Assembly (NCBI GenBank): GCA_016721385.1
Contig: JADKIE010000008.1
Coordinates: 62,001 to 126,000 of the forward strand
Source: Chitinophagaceae bacterium
GTDB lineage: Bacteria > Bacteroidota > Bacteroidia > Chitinophagales > Chitinophagaceae
DNA length: 64,000 bases
Direction of reading: 5' to 3'
This document shows positions 51,823-61,111 of this stretch, one piece after another (position 1 is the stretch's first letter; every line of letters begins with the position of its first letter). The notes beneath the pieces were generated by a model that was given only the letters and a program-made list of their open reading frames with translations, searched no databases and was not told the origin of the DNA. Position numbers and translations under genes: made by a program.

Positions 51823-54186
51823 ATGAAACAGAATTTTAAAAAATTACTTTTTGTAGTACTAGCCTTTCTTTCGTTTGGCAGTAGTGCTATAGCGCAAGGT
51901 ACATTAGAAATGACATTACAGGGAAATGAAACGGGTAATCAAGGGTATTCAATTGCCCCAGTTCCTGTAACATTTTTAAATGATGCATTAAATGCACCTG
52001 CAAACACCATCTATAGTACTTATAGTCCTACTTTAACGGCTACTATGAGTTTTAGAAATCAACTTTATAGTACTCAATTGTCAAACACTAGTACTACTGT
52101 ACCAGGTTTAATGTTTGGTGCTAGAACAACAGCCTCAGTAGGTCCAAATAACCAACAAGCAGTTGGTTCTTGTACTATCTATGATGTTTTTGGTGCAGAA
52201 ATACCGGCAGGTAGGGTACAAAATGGGATGTATACATCTAGCCCAACAGCAACCCCTGTTACCAATTATCAATCAGGTGGTAGAGGTGCAGGATTAGATG
52301 TGCAAGCCTTAACTAACGCTACTAATACTAATGGAGATCCAGATGCAAACTTTGGAGTAGCTTTATATAGCACAGTAGAGCCGCTATTTGATATTAATGC
52401 TCCAAAAGATGGACGTTTTTTATACGGAGAGCTTGTAATTAATTTCAATCGCCCTGTAAAAAACCCAGTAGTTCACATTGGTGGTATGGGTGGAAGCTAT
52501 ACGTTTCAACCTATTGGTGGCGGACCAATTCAAATATCGTATTTTACAACAGAATTAGAGTTAGTAAATACTGGCGTTACCAGTACATTTATGGCCGGAA
52601 ATGAATATTTTAATGTTGCTGGTAATAATGTGTTAAATTCTTCTACAACACCAAATGCAGGCTCTATTGATGATGGGTCTACTACAAATGGTTTTAATAA
52701 TTATGGCGCTGCTTCTGGTAGTGTACGTATTAATGGAATGGTGCAAGAACTTGTTTATAAAGTATATGTAAGAGGAGCTGCGGCATCAAATTTTAATTTC
52801 TCTAAAAGCCAGGTTGATATTACAGCTTCAAATAGAGATCCTTTTAATGGTGATTTGTGGTATTTAGCAGTAAGTTTAGATAAACCAACTCAACAAATTT
52901 CCGGCTATGTATTTAATGATAAAGATGGTTTAACTGATAATAACATTAATCAATCAGCTGGCGTTGCTAATCCAAAAACAAATGTTGGTGGAACATTGTA
53001 CGCTAACTTATTATCAGGTGGTGTAGTGGTAGCAACCACACCAATAGCACCTGATGGTAGTTATTTATTTGATAATGTTGCTGTAGGTACATATACTGTA
53101 CAGTTATCAACTAATCAAGGTGTAGTTAAGCAGCCTTCTCCGGCAACTGTACTACCGGCAGGTTGGGTTAATACTGGCGAGTTTATTGGAAACACAGCAG
53201 GTAACGATGGTTCAGTAAATGGTACATCGGCAACAGTAACGGTTAATGCATCGGATATTAAAACCGAAGTAAACTTTGGTATTGAAAGAGTGCCGGAATC
53301 TGTTGACTTCTTAAGAGTTATTCCTCCTCCAATTGTTGGTACAGTAATGACATTAAGCCCAATTAGTAATTTGCCGGTTTTAACGGGCAGCGATCCGGAG
53401 GATATGCCGACAAGTAATGTTTTAACAGGCAAATCAGTACAAATTACTACGCTACCTAATAACGCTATTCTAAAATACAATGGCACGGTTATTAACGCAG
53501 GAGATATTATTTCAAACTTTAACCCAGACAACTTTACTATAACATTTACCGGGCCTGCACAAGCCTCTACACAATTTAATTATGCTTATGTAGATGCAGC
53601 AGGAATAGCAGACCCTACACCGGCATTATATAAATTAATTTGGTCTGGTGGTCCATTAGCAATTACTATATCAGAGTTTACAGCAGGTAAAAACAACTGT
53701 ACAGCCAACTTAGTTTGGAAAACAGCTACAGAAATAAACTCAGATAAATTTGAAGCAGAAATAAGTACAAACAATGGTACAGTTTATTCTAAAGTGGGCA
53801 CTGTAAATGCGGCAGGTGTAAACGGTAAAACGTACCAGTTTAATTATCCAATGCAAACAGGTGTACAATACTACTTTAGATTGAAATTAATTGATAAGGA
53901 CGGTTCTTATAAGTACAGCGAAGTACGTATACTTAGTTGTACTGATGGTAAATCAATAATTACAATTGCTCCAAATCCTGTAATTGATCGTTTTTCAATT
54001 GCCGGTATGGAAAATGGCAAAAACACCGTAGTTGTAATTGCTGCAAATGGTCAAATAGTTAAAACACAGGTTATACCGCAAAATCAAGGTTATGTAAATA
54101 TTGCAAACTTTGCTTCCGGTATGTACAGTGTAAAGGTTATCAGCGAAAAAGGTAACATAACCGTTGGTAAAATAATAAAGAACTAA
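51823..54186 (+). CDS. Secreted protein with T9SS type A sorting domain
   Basis: 787-residue exported protein, starting 78 bases after the giant adhesin's stop and presumably co-transcribed. ATG 51823 is chosen (MKQNFKKLLFVVLAFLSFGS); an in-frame GTG at 51787 would put 12 extra residues before the signal peptide. Residues about 25-350 form an unassigned beta-rich domain (GNETGNQGYSIAPVPVTFLN ... YGELVINFNRPVKNPVVHIG). An SdrD-B-like unit (SGYVFNDKDGLTDNNINQSA), a PESVDF...DPTPALY module, an FN3-like segment (VWKTATEINSDKFEAEIS) and a T9SS domain (ITIAPNPVIDRFSIAG ... GKIIKN) follow. The frame is intact, unlike most neighbours. Confidence 0.85.
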   Translation: MKQNFKKLLFVVLAFLSFGSSAIAQGTLEMTLQGNETGNQGYSIAPVPVTFLNDALNAPANTIYSTYSPTLTATMSFRNQLYSTQLSNTSTTVPGLMFGARTTASVGPNNQQAVGSCTIYDVFGAEIPAGRVQNGMYTSSPTATPVTNYQSGGRGAGLDVQALTNATNTNGDPDANFGVALYSTVEPLFDINAPKDGRFLYGELVINFNRPVKNPVVHIGGMGGSYTFQPIGGGPIQISYFTTELELVNTGVTSTFMAGNEYFNVAGNNVLNSSTTPNAGSIDDGSTTNGFNNYGAASGSVRINGMVQELVYKVYVRGAAASNFNFSKSQVDITASNRDPFNGDLWYLAVSLDKPTQQISGYVFNDKDGLTDNNINQSAGVANPKTNVGGTLYANLLSGGVVVATTPIAPDGSYLFDNVAVGTYTVQLSTNQGVVKQPSPATVLPAGWVNTGEFIGNTAGNDGSVNGTSATVTVNASDIKTEVNFGIERVPESVDFLRVIPPPIVGTVMTLSPISNLPVLTGSDPEDMPTSNVLTGKSVQITTLPNNAILKYNGTVINAGDIISNFNPDNFTITFTGPAQASTQFNYAYVDAAGIADPTPALYKLIWSGGPLAITISEFTAGKNNCTANLVWKTATEINSDKFEAEISTNNGTVYSKVGTVNAAGVNGKTYQFNYPMQTGVQYYFRLKLIDKDGSYKYSEVRILSCTDGKSIITIAPNPVIDRFSIAGMENGKNTVVVIAANGQIVKTQVIPQNQGYVNIANFASGMYSVKVISEKGNITVGKIIKN

Positions 54187-54217
54187 AGAGTTTAGATAAC
54201 CAAGCACAAACAAAGAC

Positions 54218-54248
54218 GCCCTCGTTATTCTTAACGGGGGCTCTTTAT
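54218..54248 (+). terminator. Rho-independent terminator
   Basis: gccctcgtta / taacgggggc stem (one G-T pair), loop ttct, followed by tctttatttt; 32 bases after the stop. Flank and stem are similar to 39619-39648. Confidence 0.75.
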
Positions 54249-54270
54249 TTTATGTATGTGTATAAAAAAA

Positions 54271-55500
54271 TTATTGGAAAGAGGATTGAATTAAATCCTT
54301 GGTGCTAACATCAAGCTTAAAAAATGAAATAAGTTTTTCAATTACATCTTCAACCATAGCATCGGGGCAGCTGGCACCACTGGTAATTAATACCTTAACC
54401 GGCCGTTTAGCCGGAATAAAATCGCTGGTAACCACTTCAGTTTTATTATGAAAATTGTAGTGCAAAATTTCTTTTTCAGAAATTATGTTTTCTTTAGAAT
54501 TGATAAAGTAGGTAGATAATTTTTCCTCACACAATTCTACCAAATGCGATGTATTGCTGCTATTGTAACCACCTACCACAACGGCAAAATCGGCATCTGT
54601 TTGTAATAAGCCATATACGGCAGATTGATTATCGTTTGTTGCATAACATAAAGTATCTTTAGTGTCTGCAAAACGCTCTGCAATGGAAGTAATATTCAAT
54701 GAGTATTTTAGCCTTATTACTTCCTTTAAAAAATCAGCAATAGCTTGTGTATCACTTGCCAGCATGGTGGTTTGATTAACTACACCTATTCTTTGCAGAT
54801 CATTTTCAACATTAAAGCCCTCGCTGTATTTTCCATTAAATTCAATATAAAAATCTGCTTGTTTTTTTTTGCCTGCAATATATTTACTTAATGCTATGGC
54901 ATCCTGCATATCATTAACCACAACAGTTGGTGTATGTTTTGCGGCATGCGAAAAAGTAGCCCTTGTTTCTTCGTGTGTAGGTTTACCATGTACTACAACA
55001 GTGTAATCTTTTTTTGCAATTTGCTCACTACGATTCCAAACTTTTTCTACAAATGGGCAGGTAGTATTATATTTTTCTGTAGCAATTCCAATTGAATTTA
55101 ATTTTTCTTCAATGGCCAATGTTGTACCAAAGGCCGGGATAATTACTACATCATCTTTTGTAATTTCTTCAAACGGAATCAAAGGGTTACCATACGTGTC
55201 TTGTAAAAACATCACTCCACGGCTTTTTAAATCGGCGTTTACTTGTGGGTTATGTATCATTTCACTTAATAAGTAAATACGTTTGCCCGGGTTTTCTTCT
55301 ATGGTTTTAAAAGCAATCTCAATAGCATTTTCTACACCGTAACAAAAACCAAAATGGCGAGCCAAATAAATTTGTATGGGGCCAAAATCTAATAGGGTAG
55401 GCGTAAAATCCTTTTTCATTTTATCCTCCTGCTTACGCTTGTTTTTTATAGCGGTAATTAAAGGACTCCTGTAAATTATGGGAATGTCAAACTGTTTCAT
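54271..55500 (-). CDS. ispH: 4-hydroxy-3-methylbut-2-enyl diphosphate reductase
   Basis: Last enzyme of the MEP isoprenoid pathway, a [4Fe-4S] protein. Cluster cysteines are visible in ARHFGFCYGVENAIE, NTTCPFVEKVW and TSGASCPDAMVED; HGKPTHEET and SNTSHLVEL are substrate-binding. This is the long Bacteroidota form. I start at ATG 55500 (MKQFDIPIIYRSPL, 409 residues): the upstream in-frame ATG at 55518 overlaps a perfect minus-strand TACCTTTG box (55525-55518), so it should not be in the mRNA. Confidence 0.95.
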   Translation of the reverse strand: MKQFDIPIIYRSPLITAIKNKRKQEDKMKKDFTPTLLDFGPIQIYLARHFGFCYGVENAIEIAFKTIEENPGKRIYLLSEMIHNPQVNADLKSRGVMFLQDTYGNPLIPFEEITKDDVVIIPAFGTTLAIEEKLNSIGIATEKYNTTCPFVEKVWNRSEQIAKKDYTVVVHGKPTHEETRATFSHAAKHTPTVVVNDMQDAIALSKYIAGKKKQADFYIEFNGKYSEGFNVENDLQRIGVVNQTTMLASDTQAIADFLKEVIRLKYSLNITSIAERFADTKDTLCYATNDNQSAVYGLLQTDADFAVVVGGYNSSNTSHLVELCEEKLSTYFINSKENIISEKEILHYNFHNKTEVVTSDFIPAKRPVKVLITSGASCPDAMVEDVIEKLISFFKLDVSTKDLIQSSFQ

Positions 55501-55517
55501 ATTTCTATATACTGACA

Positions 55518-55525
55518 CAAAGGTA
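55518..55525 (-). promoter_or_regulatory. -7 promoter box (TACCTTTG) of ispH
   Basis: Perfect TAnnTTTG on the minus strand, 17 bases before the ATG at 55500. No clear -33 TTG. It decides the ispH start. Confidence 0.5.
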
Positions 55526-55573
55526 CATTGTTGAAATTGTTTTGCAGATAACCGTTTTTTGTTTTTTGATGCT

Positions 55574-55581
55574 TACTTTTG
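55574..55581 (+). promoter_or_regulatory. -7 promoter box (TACTTTTG) of amylase gene
   Basis: Perfect TAnnTTTG, 19 bases before the ATG at 55601; the -33 element is not obvious. Confidence 0.45.
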
Positions 55582-55600
55582 GTACTTCAAAATAATTACT

Positions 55601-56998
55601 ATGGCAAAGCAATTTTTACTAATGGGATTAATAGCCATTTTTTTTTCATGCAACAGCAGTGATGTTAATCCTACAGCACCAAATAAAACAAACGCATCTA
55701 ATATAATGATACCTGAAAAGTTTAAAAAAGCCGATTGGATAAATACAACAAATGTGTACGAAGTTAATTTAAGGCAATACACCACAGAGGGCACAATAAA
55801 TGCGTTTTACAAAGAATTACCACGATTAAAGGATATGGGTGTAGAAACACTTTGGTTTATGCCCTTAACACCCATTGCACAAAAAGGCAAAAAGGCACTT
55901 TAGGTAGCTACTATGCCTGCAGTAGTTATACAGATATTAGCAGCGAATTTGGGACAACCGAAGATTTTAAAAAATTTGTACAACATGCCCACGAAATGGG
56001 TTTTAAAGTTATAATTGATTGGGTGGCCAATCATACAGGATGGGATCATGTTTGGACAAAATCTCATCCCGAATATTATTTAAAAGATAGCGCTACTAAA
56101 GATTTTAAAATTGCCAGTGGCATGGATGATATTATTGAATTGGATTACAGCAATTATGATATGCGTAATGCAATGATAGATGCTATGAAATATTGGATAA
56201 CCGAATTTGATATTGATGGTTACCGTTGCGACTTAGCCTTTTGGGTTGAGCTTGATTTTTGGATGCAGGCAAGAGCAGAGCTTGAAAAACAAAAACACTT
56301 TTTTGGCTAGCCGAAAGCGATCCGCTAGACAAGCCTGAATATTTTAAGGCATTTGACGCATGCTACACTTGGACGTGGATGCACAAATCAAAAGACTTTA
56401 TGAAAAGAAAGTAGGATTAGATTTTTTAAAAGACAGTGTGCTTAAAAAATACAATACTGTTTGCGGCAACAGCAATATACCATTATGGTTTACAACCAAC
56501 CACGATGAAAATAGCTGGAACGGTACAGAATATGAAAAGTATGGCGATATGGCTAAAGCCTTAGCTGTGTTTAGCTTTACATGGAATGGAATGCCAATGA
56601 TTTATAGCGGACAAGAACTTCCTAATAAAAAGCGCCTTAAATTTTTTGAGAAAGATGCAATTGAATGGAATGATAAATATGAGTTACAGGATTTTTATAA
56701 AACACTTTTATCTGCCAAAAAAAATAATGCAGCTTTAAGAGTTGCCGATGCTGCATCAACTACTTATATATTAAATACAGATGCTGCTAAAAACATTTTT
56801 GCTTATTTACGTAAAAACGGTGGCAACGAAATTTTAGTTTTATTAAATATGAGTAAAGAAACGATTCGATTTGAAGTAAAAGACGAGCATGTAACCGGAG
56901 TATATAAAAATATATTTGGTAAAACAGCTAACGATTTTACTACCGAAAAATATTTTGAAATGCAGCCTTGGGAATATTTGGTGTACGAAAAAAAGTAA
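55601..56998 (+). CDS. GH13 alpha-amylase family lipoprotein, three frameshifts
   Basis: Predicted surface or periplasmic alpha-glucan hydrolase, about 466 residues. Lipoprotein signal ends IAIFFSC (Cys17). The GH13 barrel shows NVYEVNLRQYTTEGTINAF, KVIIDWVANHTGWDH, catalytic Asp in IDGYRCDLAFWVE, the acid Glu in FFWLAESDPLDKPEYF, and Asp in WFTTNHDENSWNGTE; a C-terminal beta domain ends EYLVYEKK. Single bases are missing at 55894-55895 (GG), in the T run before 56307, and at 56397-56399 (TTT); corrections give GKKGTLGSYYACSSYTD and HKSKDFYEKKVGLDF. All catalytic residues are present. No susC/susD genes are adjacent. Confidence 0.9.
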
Positions 56999-57001
56999 AG
57001 T

Positions 57002-57037
57002 AAAAACCCCACAAAGTTTGCGCCTTGTGGGGTTTTT
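57002..57037. terminator. Bidirectional terminator between amylase and DegP genes
   Basis: Perfect 13-bp stem aaaaaccccacaa / ttgtggggttttt with a 10-base loop, A-rich on one side and T-rich on the other, placed between two convergent genes. Confidence 0.85.
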
Positions 57038-57053
57038 ATTACCTGAATAATTA

Positions 57054-58596
57054 TTACTCTGTATCTAAACTTAACGGATATTCATAAATACCATCGTACC
57101 CCGGATAAAAACCGCTTATAGTGATGTTTTTGTTAGCACCAATTTCTTTCTTTAAATCATCCACATTTTTACATCCACATCATTTACTTTTAAAATAACA
57201 AAGCCATCCTTCATACGGGTTTGGTCGTTTAATGCGCCTCCATTGGGGTTAATTTTTTTAACAATTACACCGCCTGCAATACCATACTCTTTTGCTTTTT
57301 TACTGTCTAAGGTTACAAATTCTCCGCCTAAAGCATCCAAAGCACCATCAGCTTTTACTACATCAAAATTGCCCGATTTATTTTTTAGTGTAACCGTTGT
57401 TACATTCTCTTTTCCATTACGAACATAGGTTACATTTACTTTATCTCCCGGTTTAAAGCGGCTAATTTGTTCCTGCATCTCAGCACCTGTTTCTACAGTT
57501 ACATCGTTTATCTTTTTTAATACATCCCCTTTTCTAATACCACCGCCATAAGCACCACCATCGGTTGGCACTTCCTGTGCATAAATACCTTCGGCATTGG
57601 TAGGGATACCAATTTTCTTTTTTTCGTCTTCGGTATAATTGCTGGCATCTACAAATTGTACACCTAAAAAGCCACGTTGTACTGTTCCAAATTTTATTAA
57701 ATCATCTACGACCTTTTTTACAATGTTAACAGGTATAGCGTATGAGTAACCGCTGTAGTATCCGGTTGGAGAGGCAATAGCCGAGTTTACCCCAACTAAT
57801 TTACCATCTGTAGTAATTAAAGCGCCACCGCTATTACCCATATTTACGGCCGCATCTGTTTGCAAAAAGATTCTACTCCTCCGGCTTTATTACCGGTTTT
57901 ATCTTTATTTAAACCAAGGCTGCGGCTTTTGGCACTAATAATACCGGCAGTAACAGTTGTTTCTAAATTGAGTGGATAACCAATTGCCAAAACCCATTGG
58001 CCAATTTTTAAATCATCGCTGTTGCCATAAACTAAAAAGGGCAAACCGGCGGCTTCTACTTTTATGACCGCCAAATCGTATGATGGGTCTGTGCCAATTA
58101 CTTTTGCTTTATACGTTTTTTTGTTATTAAGTGTTACATTAATTTCATCAGCATTTTCTACTACATGGTTATTGGTTACAATGTAGCCATCATCACTAAT
58201 TATTACGCCACTTCCACTGGCACGTTGCTCTGGTATTACATTATTTCTTTGCCCAAAAAATTGCTGAAACATTTCATCATCAAAAAAATCGCTGAATGGA
58301 TTATTGGGTTGCCTTTTAGGTAAGCTATTAGATACCTGCTTGGCATTTGTTTTAGTTTTAATATGCACTACGGCAGGTGTAGCAGCAGCGGCAGGAACGG
58401 TAAAATCTAATGCACCACCCGGCGGCGGAGTATCGCCGTCAAACAAGCCGGCATACTTGTAATTGCTGGGCAAAGCACCTTTTTCCTGCCCGGCATATGT
58501 GTTGTTGTTTTTTACCCATTTGCTGTAACCCCACATTACAGATAGTGCTGTAAAAGCACTGATTGCTACTGTAAATAATACTTGCTTAAGTTTCAT
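57054..58596 (-). CDS. DegP/HtrA-type periplasmic serine protease, two frameshifts
   Basis: Periplasmic quality-control protease of about 514 residues. One N-terminal helix (VLFTVAISAFTALSVMWGYS), then a trypsin-like domain with the triad His in IVTNNHVVENADE, Asp in DPSYDLAVIKV and Ser in NMGNSGGALIT, then two PDZ domains (GFLGVQFVDASNYTEDEKKK; GGVIVKKINPNGGALNDQ). One base is missing at 57864-57868 (joining GVESFLQTDAAVNMGNSGGA) and one near 57170 (joining VDVKNVDDLKKEIGANKN), after which the protein runs on to a TAA at 57054-57056, ending YPLSLDTE. Confidence 0.92.
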
Positions 58597-58639
58597 TGTT
58601 GTAAGTTTTATTTATCTGTTTTTTATATTTTTTGCCAAC

Positions 58640-58700
58640 ATTGTACAAAGCGCAGCTTTTGTTGTGTCACTCACTTGTACAAAAATTTCAATAGTCAACT
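58640..58700 (-). repeat. Degenerate dispersed repeat, copy 3
   Basis: Read on the minus strand it contains tattgaaatttttgtacaag followed by tgagtgacacaacaaa, resembling the block ending caagagtgcgacgcc at 16156-16190. It lies upstream of the DegP gene. Two further direct copies of tgtattaaaatg lie at 58855-58883. Confidence 0.3.
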
Positions 58701-58890
58701 TTACCTACATTTTATTGTAGGCCATTTTGTTACTCTTCCTATTTCAAATATCCTGCCAACACTCCACAAAGTAACGAAGCACTGACAAAATGTAATTTAC
58801 CCACTGTCATCTTTAACAATACATTAGGAAGAGTTTCGTAGATGAAGCTTTCCATGTATTAAAATGTCAGTCTGTATTAAAATGATTTTC

Positions 58891-59887
58891 CTATAAAGTT
58901 AACAAAAATTGCATCGTATCTATACCATCTGCATAATCAAACAAACCGGGCTTTTGTGCTTTTGCCCAAAAGGAGTAAAACCCTTACCCACTATGCACTG
59001 TACATCAACATTGGTTTCTAAAAAATTCAACGATTCAATATTGTCATAAAAGCTATAGTTTACCTGGCTAATAGCCGAAAATATTTGCTCATTTTCAATA
59101 AGCAAAGTAGCACCATTAGTCATATAATAAATGTTATTTAACAGCGCCAATGAAAGTTGATAATCGTAGTTGTTTTTATATTTATTGTGGTCGCCAAAAT
59201 AATTGTATTTGTCAAAAGATCTAACTAAAGCCACAAAATCGTATTGGTTGGGCACATACAATTTGGTAACATTGCGGCAACCCAGCCCAAAATAAAGATG
59301 GATATCGTCTGAAAGTTTGCTTAATTCATCCTCGGTTTCATCACCTTTTAAAACAGCTACCGACGTTTTATTACACCTTATAATATTAGGGTATTTGCCA
59401 AAATATTGTTCAAAATATCTGCCTGTTTTATTGCTGCCGGTTGCAATGTAAGCATCGCAACCCTTCAGCATTTCGGCAAATTCAATATACGGCTTGCAAT
59501 TGGTATCCCATTCAAACATCTTTGTTACAAAATGCTTTAGCAAAACAGCATCTTTACTGCTGGGTTTTATGGTTTGTTTATGACCGCTTATAAATACGCA
59601 TAAAAAATCATGAAAACCAACCAGCGGTATATTACCCGCCATAACTATCCCAACGTTTTTGCCACCAATATTATCATCTAAGCGGTAATGATGAGCCCAA
59701 TTGGTAGCTTTTCGGCATCTAAAAATTCTTCAATAATAGTAAAAATGGCTAAATCAATAAAATCCGGAATAAACCAACCGTTTTCTACCGAAGCCCTTAA
59801 TTTAACATGCTGTAATTCTTCCCCGTTTTCAAGTAAATATTCTTTTAATTTAATTAAAACTTCAATCCTGTTTTGTAATTTCATCAT
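58891..59887 (-). CDS. LuxC-type acyl-CoA reductase, two frameshifts
   Basis: NADPH-dependent fatty acyl-CoA/acyl-protein reductase family (LuxC fold, aldehyde-dehydrogenase-like). Starts MMKLQNRIEVLIKLKEYL; core shows KNVGIVMAGNIPLVGFHDFL, CDAYIATGSNKTGRYFEQYF and a nucleotide/thioester region HLYFGLGCRNVTKLYVP with the likely nucleophile Cys. One base is missing at 59709-59712 (join DAEKATNWAHHYRLDD) and one at 58960-58963. After the second correction the end reads LFDYADGIDTMQFLLTL with a stop at 58891-58893; about 332 residues. Divergent from the ferredoxin gene, an association I know in other Bacteroidota; the physiological substrate is not established from sequence. Confidence 0.82.
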
Positions 59888-59903
59888 TCATTGTTTACTT
59901 TTG
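59872..59903 (+). promoter_or_regulatory. Promoter of ferredoxin gene (TTTG-N20-TACTTTTG)
   Basis: TTTG at 59872-59875 and TACTTTTG at 59896-59903; the ATG is at 59953, so the leader is about 45 bases. The -33 element lies inside the first codons of the divergent reductase gene. Confidence 0.6.
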
Positions 59904-59908
59904 TACAG

Positions 59909-59916
59909 CAAAATTA
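59909..59916 (-). promoter_or_regulatory. -7 box (TAATTTTG) of acyl-CoA reductase gene, minus strand
   Basis: Perfect TAnnTTTG on the minus strand, five bases from the ferredoxin box and facing it, 22 bases before the reductase ATG. The -33 element is not clear. Confidence 0.45.
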
Positions 59917-59952
59917 TTAAATTCAAAATCGTAAAACTAAAATCATTATTTT

Positions 59953-60299
59953 ATGGCTATTAAAATAACCGACGAATGTATTAATTGCGGAGCATGTGAG
60001 CCCGAGTGTCCTAACAATGCTATTTACGAAGGCGGTGTAGAGTGGGCTATTACCGACGGTACTACAGCAAAAGGATCTTTTACTTTAATGGATGGTAGCA
60101 GTATGGATGCGGATGTACGTAATGCCCTGTAAGCAGCGATGTATATTACATAGCACCAAACAAATGTACAGAGTGTCAGGGCTTTCACGAAGAGCCGCAA
60201 TGTGCGGCAGTTTGCCCGGTAGATTGCTGTGTGCCTGATGAAATGTATACCGAAACAGTAGATGAACTTTTAGCAAAGAAAGAAAAATTGCATGCTTAG
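59953..60299 (+). CDS. 2[4Fe-4S] ferredoxin, one frameshift
   Basis: Small electron carrier of about 115 residues. First cluster motif CINCGACEPECPN (Cx2Cx2CxxxC); second is CTECQGFHEEPQCAAVCP, a CxxC-x8-CxxxC motif with the insertion found in Allochromatium-type ferredoxins. A loop of about 45 residues lies between. One C is missing at 60125-60127: adding it joins DADVRNAP to VSSDVYYIAPNK. Too short and split to be seen as one gene without correction. Paired divergently with the LuxC-type reductase, for which it may supply electrons or share regulation (inference). Confidence 0.9.
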
Positions 60300-60442
60300 T
60301 GCATGAGTAAGTTTACAACGAACATTTATTAGTGTATTGAGTTTGTACAAAATTTGAATGCATTGATATAAGTATTGCATAAATTTTTATAATCCTGTTA
60401 ATAGCAGGATACTAAAGGCAGGTGATATTTCCTGTAAAACTG

Positions 60443-60475
60443 GCGAGGGTATTTAAAAAATACTTTCGCTTTTTT
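60443..60475 (+). terminator. Rho-independent terminator
   Basis: gcgagggtattt / aaatactttcgc (12 pairs, two G-T) with AAA loop, then T6. It is 143 bases after the ferredoxin stop and is preceded by another hairpin (atcctg/caggat, 60402-60420). Confidence 0.7.
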
Positions 60476-60510
60476 GTTTATACAATTATCTTTACAATAC
60501 AAATAGTGCA

Positions 60511-60998
60511 ATGATTAAAAATTTACGCTACATCTTGTTACTTACAATTTTTGCTTCTTGTAAATTTTATGCTAAAAAGCCTAAAGATAATTTGCTGGAT
60601 GAAAAAATAAAGATGCTGGATGCCGATAAAGCTTTTTCGCAATTGAGTGAAGAAAAAGGAATGAAAACGGCTTTTATGGAATACATAGATAGTAACGGGT
60701 TTTACTCAGGCCAAACGAAATGCCCATTATTGGAGCCAATGCCATTGATTATCTTAGCCAGCAAAACGATAAGGACTATACATTAATTTGGGAGCCTCGT
60801 GGAGGAGATATTGCAAAATCGGGTGAGATGGGTTTTACCTATGGCATTTATTCGTTGAAGCCTAAAACTGCCGATACTACTATATTTGGCACCTATGTTA
60901 GTATTTGGAAAAAACAAGCAGATGGCACCTGGCGTTTTGTTTTAGATAGTGGAAACGAAGGCTTAAATATAGAAGAAGTTACACAAGAACAGAATTAA
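60511..60998 (+). CDS. Small lipoprotein of the SnoaL/DUF4440-like fold, one frameshift
   Basis: About 162 residues. Signal ends LLLTIFASC with lipid Cys17. The rest is NTF2-like: DADKAFSQLSEEKGMKTAFM, then after adding one G at 60697-60699 SNGVLLRPNEMPIIGANAID, and GEMGFTYGIYSLKPK, GTYVSIWKKQADGTWRFVLD. The conserved W and the DADKAF/KKGxxxAF pattern match DUF4440-type proteins. Function unknown; no partner genes. Confidence 0.8.
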
Positions 60999-61111
60999 CA
61001 TTTCTCTTTTATGAAAATGGCAGCATTATTCTTAGTTTTACGGTGTTGCAAATAAAAATAGTTGGTTACTCATTAACCCATCAAAACTCCTCTTAAAAGA
61101 AGTTTTTAAAC

